From the NCBI GenBank assembly GCA_040773965.1, contig JAXGVG010000010.1, positions 1 to 24,015 on the forward strand: DNA of 24,015 bases, written 5' to 3'. The translations under genes and the position numbers were made by a program. Positions within the stretch are counted from its first letter, which is position 1. Every line of letters starts with the position of its first letter. The notes under the pieces are model-generated. The model did no database searches, had not been told where the DNA came from, and saw only the letters and a program-made list of their open reading frames with translations. The DNA comes from JAXGVG01 sp040773965. GTDB lineage: Bacteria; Pseudomonadota; Alphaproteobacteria; UBA9219. Shown in pieces: positions 8,014-16,378 of the stretch.

Positions 8014-8036
8014 AATGAGGACGGGTAAGCCTCATT
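8014..8036 (+). promoter_or_regulatory. Inverted repeat in the leader region of the pilus operon
   Basis: AATGAGG (8014-8020) and CCTCATT (8030-8036) form a perfect 7-bp stem with a 9-base loop, about 80 bases before the first pilus gene. A TTGCGCAA palindrome lies just upstream at 7994-8001. No T-tract follows. An operator or a 5' UTR hairpin of the pilus operon is possible. Confidence 0.35.
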
Positions 8037-8114
8037 TGTGGGTTATTGTTGGGACTCACCGGCTCATCTAAGATGCCCCTCGAACTGGAATCAGCCTCAA
8101 AAAGGGCCGAAGAC

Positions 8115-9161
8115 ATGCAAAAACTTTCTCTATTTTCCTCATCTTTTTTCCTTCGTTCAGCCGTTTTAACCCTTGCTTTACTCGCCGCGCCTGCAACGGC
8201 GCTGGCCGGTTTTCAGTGGGTCGCGCCGACGGAAGATTACACAACGCAAGCCCCTCCCCGGTCTTCCGCGCAAAGCCTCGCGCCAACCTTGACTCCGGCG
8301 CCCATGTCTCCCGTGATTATTCAGGGATCGCCTTCGTTGCAGCCTTCACCGCCCCCGGCCGACACGACGATGGCGGCATCCAGAACGGCCCCATATGATT
8401 CAGTTCCCGATGCAAGCCATGTTCTTGCGCCCCCCTCCGGCGCCGGAGCGGATCTGGCGGGACGGGAAAGGGCCGTGCGCGGTTTTGCGGACAATGTCCC
8501 TCTCGCTGTAGCCTTGCGCCAGATTTTGCCGCCGGAAATCGGTTTTTCCGTGGGTCAGGATATCAATCTTGGCATGCTCGTTTCATGGAAAGGCAGCGGC
8601 ACGTGGCGGGAAACGTTGCAGGCCATGCTTCAGTCGTCCGCTCTTGCGATGCAGGAGCAGGGGCAGATGATCAAAATCACCCGCGCGCAAGGCGCGGCGA
8701 CCGTTGAAAAACAAAGCGCGGCCATGCCGACTCTTCAGCCGCCCGCCGAAAGCAAGCCCATGTCCTTGCGTGCGGCGCCGACGCCCGAAACGTCCATGAC
8801 CCTGCAGCCTCCGGCAGGCGCGGCGCTACCGTATACGCCGCCATCCCCGCAATACTATGGTGGCGCGCCAAGTCAGACGTCGGTCGTGGATACGTGGACG
8901 GCGAACCGTGGCGATACGTTGCGCAAGGTTCTTGAAGACTGGTCGCGCCGCGCCAACGTCGAACTGAGCTGGCAGGCGGAATACGATTACCCCCTTCAGG
9001 CTTCGGTGACGCTGACGGGAACGTTCGAAGAGGCCGTGCGCAACCTTCTCGTCGGCTTCCAGGAAGCGCAACCCCAGCCGACGGCGTCTCTTTACAACAA
9101 TCCTTCGGCGGGGCAGGCCATTCTTGTGGTTCAATCGCGCGGCAACAATCATAGCGAATAA
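8115..9161 (+). CDS. TcpQ/PilL-like periplasmic pilus protein with two secretin-N0-like domains
   Basis: About 348 residues from ATG 8115 (AAAGGG at 8101-8106); an upstream in-frame TTG at 8046 would only bury the signal peptide. After a cleavable signal (LTLALLAAPATALAG) comes a long Pro/Ser/Ala-rich linker. A first small domain follows (about residues 120-190: VPLAVALRQILPPEIGFSV to MIKITRA), then a second Pro-rich linker. The C-terminal TcpQ-type domain (about 255-345) has WTANRGDTLRKVLEDWSRRANVELSW, LQASVTLTGTFEEAVRNLL and the final strand AILVVQSRG. TcpQ and the PilL C-terminal region help place and stabilise the secretin in type IVb pilus systems. Position directly before the pilN secretin agrees. 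The two repeated domains both resemble the STN/N0 fold also seen in DotD. Confidence 0.8.
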   Translation: MQKLSLFSSSFFLRSAVLTLALLAAPATALAGFQWVAPTEDYTTQAPPRSSAQSLAPTLTPAPMSPVIIQGSPSLQPSPPPADTTMAASRTAPYDSVPDASHVLAPPSGAGADLAGRERAVRGFADNVPLAVALRQILPPEIGFSVGQDINLGMLVSWKGSGTWRETLQAMLQSSALAMQEQGQMIKITRAQGAATVEKQSAAMPTLQPPAESKPMSLRAAPTPETSMTLQPPAGAALPYTPPSPQYYGGAPSQTSVVDTWTANRGDTLRKVLEDWSRRANVELSWQAEYDYPLQASVTLTGTFEEAVRNLLVGFQEAQPQPTASLYNNPSAGQAILVVQSRGNNHSE

Positions 9162-9175
9162 GAGCGGAGATACCG

Positions 9176-10894
9176 ATGAACTTGCGTCGCTTTGCACTCC
9201 TTTTTGTTCTCGTCGCTCTTATGGGGTGCAACAACGAGAAAGTGCGCAATCTTATTGACGAACGTACGGACGAAACGGCGGTAAGCCTTCAGGAAGCCCA
9301 GCGTCCGGCGACGCCCAAAAGCTATAATCCGCTTGTTGTATCCGACAAGGTTTGGGCGGGCAATTCGTCGTTGCATATGCGGCACGGTTTGCCCTTGCCC
9401 AACAGATACGAAGGCCCGCGCGGCGCGGCTTTGATTTCGAGCGATGAAATGTCGCTTGGCGAAATCGCTCAGGCTATCGGTTCGCAGACGGGCATTCCCG
9501 TGCGCGTCGCGCCGGGGACGTCAAGCGGCGGCAGCAGGTCTTCCAGCAGTTCCGGGTCAAGCTCGGGCGATGAATTGGGCGGCAGCAGCTCCAGCCGCCG
9601 CCGCAGCCGGAGCAGCGGCGCGGAAGACATGCAGATTGCCTATGAAGGGCCCTTGTCCGGATTGCTGGATCAGGTCGCGGCGCATTTTGGCATCAATTGG
9701 CGTTACGACGGCGCGGCGATTACTTTCTCGCGTTTCGAAACGCGGGTTTTCATGATCGAGGCTCTTCCCGGCACGCAAACCGCCAAGGACGGCATCAGTG
9801 AAGACAGCGGCGGTGGTGGCAGCGGTGGTGGCAGCGGCGGTAGCAGCGGCGGTAGCAGCGGCAACACAAGCTCCTTGTCGCAGACATCGGAAATGAACAT
9901 CGAGTTTAAGGTGTGGGATGAGCTTGGCCAGACGGTCACGGCCTTGCTGGGCGGCGTAGGGAACGTTGTGACGTCGCCCTCGAGCGGGACCATGACGGTA
10001 ACGACGACGCCGGAACTGATGCGTACGGTTGCGAAGTTTATTGAGGAAGAAAACAAACGTCTGTCGCGCCAAATCGCCATTAACGTGGAAATTTACAAGG
10101 TCGAACTGAACGAAGGCACCGATTTCTCAACCAGTTTTGCCGTGGCGCTGAAGAACATCGGCGGACTGGCCGAGATTGGGGCCTATTCGTTCGCGCCGGA
10201 TGTCAGCCAGGTTCAGGCCACGCCGGTAGGCGCGCTGGCGTTGGCCAATTTGCCTGTCGCGATCGTCGACAATACAATCGGTCCTATCAATTCCGCGTTC
10301 AAGGCGCTGTCGGCTCTCGGCGACACGACCCGCGTGGCGCAATTCCCGATGACGACGCTGAACAACCGCCCGGTGTCGCGCCGCATAGGACGCGACAAGA
10401 CCTATGTCCAGTCCGCGACGGCCAACAGCTCGAGCGCATCGACGACGTCGACAAGCGTTATCTCGGTTACCATTACGCCGGGCACGATCCGCGAGGGCTT
10501 TTCCATTCAGTTGACGCCGCGCCTGCTCGATGACGGGCGGGTTATGCTCCAGTACTCGATGAGCCTCGTCGATATTGTGAAAATCACGACGTTCGGGAGC
10601 ATTTACTCACAGCCGGATTCCGAAGGAAACGTTACCGTCGTTGAAGGGGGCTCGGCCGTTCAATTGCCCGAAACGTCGACAAGAGCGTTTGTCCAGCAAT
10701 CGGTGCTGCGAAGCGGATCGACGCTTGTCATCGGCGGGTTTGACGACGAACAGGTGGCGCAAAACGCGACCGGCGTCGGAAGCCCCTGGAACTTCCTGTT
10801 GGGGGGCAGCTCGAGCAATGCCAAGTCGCACTCGATGCTCGTTATCCTGATTACGCCGCAGGTCATCGATGTGATGCGGCCGGAGCATGGATAA
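9176..10894 (+). CDS. pilN: PilN-type lipoprotein secretin of a type IVb pilus
   Basis: A 572-residue outer-membrane secretin through which the pilus exits. The leader ends in lipobox LMGC (Cys18). An N0-like domain follows (MSLGEIAQAIGSQTGIPVRV near residues 95-115 to the AITFSRFETRVFMIEALPG strand). The C-terminal half carries the secretin beta-domain (RQIAINVEIYKVELNEGTDFS; FSIQLTPRLLDDGRVMLQYSM; VLRSGSTLVIGGFDDEQVAQN) and ends in SMLVILITPQVI. Two very Ser/Gly-rich segments stand out: residues about 115-147, including an Arg/Ser run, and about 208-235, a GGGS-like stretch. Both fall at domain boundaries and are probably flexible linkers. The stop overlaps the pilO start (TAATG). Size and layout match R64 PilN and BfpB. 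Confidence 0.93.
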   Translation: MNLRRFALLFVLVALMGCNNEKVRNLIDERTDETAVSLQEAQRPATPKSYNPLVVSDKVWAGNSSLHMRHGLPLPNRYEGPRGAALISSDEMSLGEIAQAIGSQTGIPVRVAPGTSSGGSRSSSSSGSSSGDELGGSSSSRRRSRSSGAEDMQIAYEGPLSGLLDQVAAHFGINWRYDGAAITFSRFETRVFMIEALPGTQTAKDGISEDSGGGGSGGGSGGSSGGSSGNTSSLSQTSEMNIEFKVWDELGQTVTALLGGVGNVVTSPSSGTMTVTTTPELMRTVAKFIEEENKRLSRQIAINVEIYKVELNEGTDFSTSFAVALKNIGGLAEIGAYSFAPDVSQVQATPVGALALANLPVAIVDNTIGPINSAFKALSALGDTTRVAQFPMTTLNNRPVSRRIGRDKTYVQSATANSSSASTTSTSVISVTITPGTIREGFSIQLTPRLLDDGRVMLQYSMSLVDIVKITTFGSIYSQPDSEGNVTVVEGGSAVQLPETSTRAFVQQSVLRSGSTLVIGGFDDEQVAQNATGVGSPWNFLLGGSSSNAKSHSMLVILITPQVIDVMRPEHG

Positions 10895-12159
10895 TGGCCG
10901 CAGGCGTTGTCACCATAGGGCGACGGCAGTACGCCTCGGGTTTGTACTGGGAGAACAGCCCGAGCGGGCGCGTATCGCAGGCGGCCAAGGAAGCGGCGCG
11001 GCAACCGGGAGTTCAGGCCCGTTTTTATGCGGCGCGTCCCGGCAATAAAGCCGGGCGCGTGCCCCAATTTGGATTGAGCGCGGCCCAAACGGAACACAAA
11101 TCCGGCCTTCCGGCGCTTGCGGCGTGTCTTGCCAATCAACAGCCGGGATCGTGGGCGGGCGCTTTTCGTTTGCGCGAAGGCACGGCGCTTGTCGTCGTCC
11201 GCGACGATCTTTTGGTCCCCGACGGCGACCAGTTTTTCCTCGATGAATCGGAAGCGCGCGACCGTCTTCTTCAGGAAATGGCCCTGGGCGGGTTGCAGCG
11301 GGTTTATGCGCCCGAGACATGGGGCGTATCCGGCGCCGATACGATGCCTGTCGGCTTGCTTCTCAGCGACCGGACGGATGTGCGCCTGCGTCAGGTCAGT
11401 CTGCCGAAGTCGACGAAAAGGGTTCTTACCGGCGGCGTGATTCTTCTTCTGATTGTGCTTGGGGCGGGGTGGTATATCCAGCAACAGAAAGCGGAGGAGG
11501 AAGCCCGGCGGCTGAGGATGCTGTCGGAGATTGAGAGAAAGAAACGCGAAGCGGAAGCGCTTCTTGCGAAAAAGCGCACCGAAAAGCCGCCTTATCCCGA
11601 GCCCGAACGGAAATGGGAGAAAGAACCCGATCCCATGAAAGTGGTCGAAGCGTGCCGCGCCGGTCTGGTTCAGTTGGAACTGGCCGTCGCCGGGTGGCGT
11701 TCGGGGGGTGTCCGCTGCAACGGAAAGTCGATCAGCCAGTCATGGTCCCGGTCGGGCGGGTTTTCGTCGCCGCCTCATAATGCGAAAGTGACCGATTCGG
11801 CTTCGGGAGCGACTTTTTCGATTACATTGTCGGCGATTGAGCCTCGGGGCAAACAGGATCTGGTAGACCCGGATGAAATAACCCGCCGGTATTTGGCTCA
11901 AAACTGGCCAGGATCGATCAATCGTGTTGCGGACGATCCTCCGCCCCCCCCGCCTGCAGGGTATAAAGGCGAATGGAAACCCCCTCCCCCTCCATGGGTT
12001 AAGCGTTCCTTTACCGTTTCGGCGCCAGTATTGCCCGGAGCCTTGCCGGTCTTTTTTGGCGACTTGCCGGGAGTTGTGATAAACTCCATGTCTTTAAGCT
12101 CGCCGGGCCTGTCGGGAACCTGGACGGTAGAGGGAGTGATCTATGAAAACCGCCGTTAA
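10894..12159 (+). CDS. pilO: PilO (PilO2-family) inner-membrane pilus assembly protein
   Basis: A 421-residue bitopic protein. The cytoplasmic N-terminal region (about 1-175) starts with GVVTIGRRQYASGLYWE and resembles an actin-like or PilO2 N-terminal domain. A single transmembrane helix (about 178-197, VILLLIVLGAGWYI) is followed by a charged coiled coil (about 198-232, Glu/Arg/Lys-rich). A periplasmic domain with two runs of consecutive prolines comes next, and the protein ends in a GTWTVEGVIYE strand. PilO2 proteins belong to the inner-membrane alignment complex linking ATPase and secretin in type IVb pili. The start overlaps the pilN stop, and the last 17 bases overlap pilP, which indicates strong coupling. 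Confidence 0.87.
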   Translation: MAAGVVTIGRRQYASGLYWENSPSGRVSQAAKEAARQPGVQARFYAARPGNKAGRVPQFGLSAAQTEHKSGLPALAACLANQQPGSWAGAFRLREGTALVVVRDDLLVPDGDQFFLDESEARDRLLQEMALGGLQRVYAPETWGVSGADTMPVGLLLSDRTDVRLRQVSLPKSTKRVLTGGVILLLIVLGAGWYIQQQKAEEEARRLRMLSEIERKKREAEALLAKKRTEKPPYPEPERKWEKEPDPMKVVEACRAGLVQLELAVAGWRSGGVRCNGKSISQSWSRSGGFSSPPHNAKVTDSASGATFSITLSAIEPRGKQDLVDPDEITRRYLAQNWPGSINRVADDPPPPPPAGYKGEWKPPPPPWVKRSFTVSAPVLPGALPVFFGDLPGVVINSMSLSSPGLSGTWTVEGVIYENRR

Positions 12160-13108
12160 AAAGGTCTTTCTCGCCACCATCGCTGGAGTGGCGGTATGCT
12201 ATGCGATTCCGGTTCTTTCCCAGGACCTGGTTCAGGATTTGGCCGTAGCCACGGTAGGCACCACTATGGCCATTCAGGCGCAGTCGGAAGGACAGGCGCT
12301 TGAGGCCCAGGCGAAAGAATTGACCCAAACCCAGCTTCAGGCTCAGGAAAAGGCTTTACAGGCGGCTTCGTCCGGCGGGGAAAAAGAGTCGCCTTCTATC
12401 AAGCCTTTGCCGTTGCCGAACAAGGAAGCGGCAGAAGACACCGCGAAAGGCGTGTCTCTGGAAATTGAGCCCGCGCCGCCGGCGTCAAGCGGCAGTTCCG
12501 GCAAGACTGCGGATGTTGGCATTGTCACGTCCCCCCCTCTTTTAGGCTCCGGAAAAGGGAAACCCGGCAAGGGAGATAGCATGGAACCGGGAAAGGTTCC
12601 GGAAGCGGTGAAAAACGTGGTTAAAAGACTTAACGTCGGCACGGAGGATGTGACGCTGGAGGATCTGAACGAGGCCCGCGAAGCCGTAGCCAAGCTGGAT
12701 ATGCTTATCGATATTGAAAAACGCCTTTCGGATTTGGAGACGATCCGGCAGGAGCGTGAAGAAAAGAGCGTGTCGGCGGCTATCCCCGCCAGCGCTTTGG
12801 GAATGCAAAACGTTCCCCCGCCCGTCGCGGCGCCGCAGCCGTTTCCTTCGGCGGCGTCCCCGGTTCCAATGCCTTTGGGCGGCATGTCGTCCGGCGTTGA
12901 GATTGAGCGCATTCAGGGCGCCGGTGGCCGGTATGTCGCCTTCGTCAAGTCGGGGGAAGGCAAAACCGTCCAGGTGCGTGAAGGCGAAAAGCTTTCGGAT
13001 GGCAGCGTTGTGCAATCGATATCCAGCCAGGGCGTGACCCTGCTTAAGGACAAGAACAGGCGCACGCTGAAAGTGAAAGACGTCGGCCTTATATTCGGCG
13101 CGCGCTAG
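12143..13108 (+). CDS. pilP: PilP-like pilus biogenesis protein
   Basis: A 321-residue exported protein. A signal peptide (KVFLATIAGVAVCYAIPVLSQ) is followed by a long Gln/Ala/Glu-rich, probably coiled region and Pro/Gly/Ser linkers. A second helical segment comes next (about 160-205, ending IEKRLSDLETIRQEREEK), then a C-terminal beta domain (about 250-321). This domain has the PilP pattern: IERIQGAGGRYVAFVKSGEGKTVQVREGEKLSDGSVVQSIS, then LKVKDVGLIFG. The protein bridges inner-membrane PilO and the secretin in related systems. It is longer than R64 PilP (about 150 residues) because of the added helical and linker part. GAGGGAG upstream supports ATG 12143. Confidence 0.85.
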   Translation: MKTAVKKVFLATIAGVAVCYAIPVLSQDLVQDLAVATVGTTMAIQAQSEGQALEAQAKELTQTQLQAQEKALQAASSGGEKESPSIKPLPLPNKEAAEDTAKGVSLEIEPAPPASSGSSGKTADVGIVTSPPLLGSGKGKPGKGDSMEPGKVPEAVKNVVKRLNVGTEDVTLEDLNEAREAVAKLDMLIDIEKRLSDLETIRQEREEKSVSAAIPASALGMQNVPPPVAAPQPFPSAASPVPMPLGGMSSGVEIERIQGAGGRYVAFVKSGEGKTVQVREGEKLSDGSVVQSISSQGVTLLKDKNRRTLKVKDVGLIFGAR

Positions 13109-13156
13109 GTCGGTTCATGTGATAAGGAAAGATTCTGCGCTTTCTTTTTCCGAGTG

Positions 13157-13196
13157 AGCCAACCGGGAAAAAAGGAAGAACGGTTTTTTATTGGCT
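13157..13196 (+). promoter_or_regulatory. Overlapping inverted repeats before pilQ
   Basis: In the 107-bp gap between pilP and pilQ, AGCCAA (13157-13162) pairs with TTGGCT (13191-13196), and AACCG (13161-13165) pairs with CGGTT (13181-13185), which runs into six T. The two pairings share bases 13161-13162 and so compete. The inner hairpin is a weak intrinsic-terminator or attenuator candidate. Confidence 0.3.
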
Positions 13197-13215
13197 AACG
13201 GGAACGGTTGTCGCC

Positions 13216-15207
13216 TTGCGGAATTTTATCTCGGACCTGAACGACAAGCTCAACGCCGTTTTGCACAACAAAACGGACGATCAACGGCCGAAGCCGTCTT
13301 CAACGACGGGGGCGAGCCCTAAAGCCGCGTCTCCGGCCCCAATAAGCTCAAAACCGCACTCGTCGTCGGGGATGATTTCAACGGCAACGGCGGAAGCGAC
13401 GGCCAGGGGCAGGGCGGAAACGGCCGAAAAAGAAGGGACTTCGTTTGTCAAAGAGCCCGAACATGACAAAAGCGGAGCGGCTCAAACAACCCTATCGGCT
13501 ACGAATGACCTGAAGGTTGAAGATGAGCGCAGCCTGGCTTTAAGCGGAGGTCTGCAATTTTCGGGCGAGCTTCTGACAATGCCCGGCGGCATTCTGCGCA
13601 TACCCGAAGAATCCCGCAATCTCTGCGCTTTGTTCGACAATGGGTTGTGGCTGGTAAGCGCCTCCCACCGTCATTCGCCGCTTGTGACATCGGTGGCGCA
13701 AGCCGCCCGCCGACAAGGCTATCAGCTGGACAAGCCGCGTTTTGTGACGCCCAACATCATCCAGCAAGCCTATCTTTACTCCACGCGCAAGAATGTCACG
13801 GCGCGACTGGACGAAAACGCCGTCCGGCGTAAAATCGTCGAAACGCTCGAACGCGCGGTGGAAGTCGGCGCGAACGACATTCATATGGAAGCAAGCGAAG
13901 GCCGGACGCGCGTCGAATTCCGCATCGACGGCGCCTTGCGTCTCTGGGAAACGTGGACCCAGAAAGAAGGCGACCAGATGCTTTCGGCGATTTATTCGCA
14001 TTCAGTCGGCCAATCGGGCGCGACGGCGAACTGGCAGGAACCGCAAGCGGCGATGCTCACCTCGGCCGCGCAAGACCGCGATTCGATCATATTGCCGAAA
14101 GGCGTTATCAGCGTTCGCTGTCAGTGGGTGCCTTTGTCGGACGGCGGGCGCTATCTGGACATGCGGCTGCAATACGACTCCGCGCACCTGTTCGGCGAAA
14201 ACTTCATTATGGCCGACGTGGATTCGCTTGGCTTTTCGCAAGAGCAGCTGAAGGTCATCCAGAGTCTGCGCGCCTTGCCGGGCGGTATGCGCGTGTTTGC
14301 GGGGCCCGTCAATCAGGGAAAAACGACGACGCTCCGCGTATGCCTCAACCGCCGCATGGCGGAAACCAACATGCAGCTTAACTGTCTTTTGGTCGAAGAC
14401 CCGCCGGAAGGCGGCGTTGTCGGCGCGCGGCAGGTGGGCGTGTCGTCCACCGTGAAGGACGAGCAGCGCGAACGTTCTTTCCTTGAAATCATGCGCTGCG
14501 CGTTGCGGCTCGATCCCGACATCGTCATGTTGGGCGAGGTTCGCGATACGCAAACGGCCAAGTTTGCCTTCCGGCTGGCGTTGACCGGACGCCAGGTTTA
14601 CACGACGACGCACGTCTATTCGGCTTTGGCCATTCCTCAACGTTTGCGCGACATCGGGATCGAGCCCTATCTGGTTTACGATCACCATCTGTTGCGGGGC
14701 ATGATTTGTCAGCGTTTGTTGCGCGGGTTGTGTCCCCATTGCCGGATCCCGCTTGCGGAAGCGCCCGGGGAACTGGGGCCCGCGTTCAAGGAATATATTC
14801 GCCGCACGCGCGCCGGGTTGGCCCTGATGGACGCCTCGCGGGGACGCGCGGCCGGAGGCGCGTCCGTTTACGACCGCCTGTCGGAGCCGGATATGCGCCA
14901 TGTTTACGTGGCCAATCCCGAAGGATGCGAGCATTGCTATAAGGGCCGCTCGGGGCGCACGGTTTGCGCGGAAGTTATCGAGACGGATCAAAAGCTTATG
15001 GAGCTTTTGCAGGACAACCGGCTGGAAGACGCCGGCAATTATTGGCTTGCGCCGCAAGGAATGGACGGCGTGACCATGTTATGGCACGCGCTTGAGAAAA
15101 TCCGCCGGGGCGAAGTGTCGCCACAGGATGCCGAATTCGAAGTGGGGCCGTTGGCGCGCGAACGCGAAACGCTTGAAGTCGAACAACGTTTAGGGGCGGT
15201 GGTATGA
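13216..15207 (+). CDS. pilQ: PilQ-type pilus extension ATPase (GspE/PilB superfamily)
   Basis: A 663-residue cytoplasmic ATPase powering pilus assembly. The first 100 or so residues are a Ser/Thr/Ala/Pro-rich, probably disordered extension. The N2-like domain starts near residue 200 (VEVGANDIHMEASEGRTRVEFRIDG). Walker A is GPVNQGKT (363-370), with Asn/Gln in place of the usual Thr/Gly, and Walker B is DIVMLGEVRD (435-444). A His-box region (GRQVYTTTHVYSA) follows, and a zinc-type tetracysteine CPHC (506/509) plus CEHC (571/574) is typical of extension ATPases. The TTG start at 13216 is the only reasonable upstream start: the next in-frame ATG (13372) lies inside the disordered stretch. The stop overlaps pilR (ATGA). 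It is distinct from DotB, so the locus has one ATPase per machine. Confidence 0.93.
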   Translation: MRNFISDLNDKLNAVLHNKTDDQRPKPSSTTGASPKAASPAPISSKPHSSSGMISTATAEATARGRAETAEKEGTSFVKEPEHDKSGAAQTTLSATNDLKVEDERSLALSGGLQFSGELLTMPGGILRIPEESRNLCALFDNGLWLVSASHRHSPLVTSVAQAARRQGYQLDKPRFVTPNIIQQAYLYSTRKNVTARLDENAVRRKIVETLERAVEVGANDIHMEASEGRTRVEFRIDGALRLWETWTQKEGDQMLSAIYSHSVGQSGATANWQEPQAAMLTSAAQDRDSIILPKGVISVRCQWVPLSDGGRYLDMRLQYDSAHLFGENFIMADVDSLGFSQEQLKVIQSLRALPGGMRVFAGPVNQGKTTTLRVCLNRRMAETNMQLNCLLVEDPPEGGVVGARQVGVSSTVKDEQRERSFLEIMRCALRLDPDIVMLGEVRDTQTAKFAFRLALTGRQVYTTTHVYSALAIPQRLRDIGIEPYLVYDHHLLRGMICQRLLRGLCPHCRIPLAEAPGELGPAFKEYIRRTRAGLALMDASRGRAAGGASVYDRLSEPDMRHVYVANPEGCEHCYKGRSGRTVCAEVIETDQKLMELLQDNRLEDAGNYWLAPQGMDGVTMLWHALEKIRRGEVSPQDAEFEVGPLARERETLEVEQRLGAVV

Positions 15208-16316
15208 GTTCCGAAGGTTTCAATCTTGACGATCTTGAGCGAAGGTTCACGCAAATTCAGTTCCGGCGCAGCCGGAAACACCGTTTTCGCATATACCGGA
15301 AACTCGAAGGCATGTTGCGTATGAACGAGGCCCTGTCGCGCTGCCTCGACAGGCTTTATCAAAACGCTTCGGAAATGGGAAAATATCCCAAACGGCCTTC
15401 GGCCGTCGCCTTGCGCGAATGGTTCTTGAAGGACCGTGCCGGGCAGGGGCTTTCCGAAGCCATGGAAGGATGGGTTCCTTCGTCCGAGCTTTACATGATC
15501 CGCGCCGGCGAGGAGTCGGGCACGATGGCCAAGGCGTTTTCCTCCATTCAGGCGATGGGCGAGCGCGCGCGGGAAATGAAGGCGGCCGTGACCTATGCCG
15601 TAGCCTATCCGTGCTTCATGATCATTCTGGTGTCGTTTGTGTTGTGGATGTTCGGCGTCAACCTGATCCAGAACATGCGCAAGACGGCCCCTCCGCAAGT
15701 CATGGCCGCCATGGGCGACGTCGCGGTCGTTTCCGATTTTATCGCCAACTGGGGCATCGTGGTTTTGGCGTCCCTTGTCGGGTTGCTGATCTTTATCACC
15801 GTGACCTTGCCTTACTGGCGCGGGCCCTTGCGGTCGAAATTCGACATGTATCCGCCATGGTCGTGGTACCGCGTGCTTCAGGGAAGCGGTTTTCTTTTGG
15901 GTCTTTCGGCGCTTTTGGGCGCGCAAGTGCCGCTGAAACGGGCGCTGGAAATTCTGGAGGAGCAGGCCACGCCGTGGCTTCGCGAACGCATTTATTCGGC
16001 GCGGCAGGAAGTCTTGCGCGGGCGAAATCTTGGCGAGGCCCTGCGAACGGGGCGCTATAACTTTCCGGACCCCGGGGTGGCCATCGATCTTGAGATTTTG
16101 TCCGAACGCGCGGACGTCGGCACGGTCATCGAACAGGTGACGCAGGAATGGATCCGCGAGCAAATCGACGAACTGAAAGCGCAAGCGGCCGTGGCGAGAA
16201 ACGCCGGCTTGATCCTCGTCGGCGGCACGATCGCCTGGGCCATGCAGTCGGTTTTCAACGTCGTTACGGCCGTGTCCGGCGGCGGCATGGGCGGCGGGCC
16301 GGGCGGAGGCATGTAG
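15204..16316 (+). CDS. pilR: PilR-type inner-membrane platform protein (T2SS-F/PilC family)
   Basis: A 370-residue polytopic protein with two T2SS-F-type helical domains, the membrane platform turned by the extension ATPase. Transmembrane helices lie at about 132-155 (AVAYPCFMIILVSFVLWMFG), 180-203 (IVVLASLVGLLIFITVTLPY) and 333-356 (GLILVGGTIAWAMQSVFNVV). Family marks include LREWFLKDRAGQGLSEAMEG and MIRAGEESGTMAKAFSSI in the first domain and SGFLLGLSALLGAQVPLKRALEIL in the second. The C-terminus is an unusual Gly/Met-rich tail. Translation is coupled to pilQ through ATGA. Confidence 0.92.
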   Translation: MSSEGFNLDDLERRFTQIQFRRSRKHRFRIYRKLEGMLRMNEALSRCLDRLYQNASEMGKYPKRPSAVALREWFLKDRAGQGLSEAMEGWVPSSELYMIRAGEESGTMAKAFSSIQAMGERAREMKAAVTYAVAYPCFMIILVSFVLWMFGVNLIQNMRKTAPPQVMAAMGDVAVVSDFIANWGIVVLASLVGLLIFITVTLPYWRGPLRSKFDMYPPWSWYRVLQGSGFLLGLSALLGAQVPLKRALEILEEQATPWLRERIYSARQEVLRGRNLGEALRTGRYNFPDPGVAIDLEILSERADVGTVIEQVTQEWIREQIDELKAQAAVARNAGLILVGGTIAWAMQSVFNVVTAVSGGGMGGGPGGGM

Positions 16317-16378
16317 GGCGGTTGCGTTCGTGGGTTAGGCGGGAATTTCGGTCATTGAAGGACGAAGGGTGAAAGACG

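Noticed and set aside
8046..8114. TTG start for the TcpQ-like gene
   Set aside because: It has no good ribosome binding site and would put 23 polar residues before a clear signal peptide.
9557..10072. Minus-strand frame with Ala/Thr repeats opposite pilN
   Set aside because: It is the complement of the Ser/Gly linker codons of the secretin, not a real repeat protein.
14002..16184. Long minus-strand frames opposite pilQ and pilR
   Set aside because: Both plus-strand genes have full family motifs; the antisense products are Arg/His-rich and unlike proteins.
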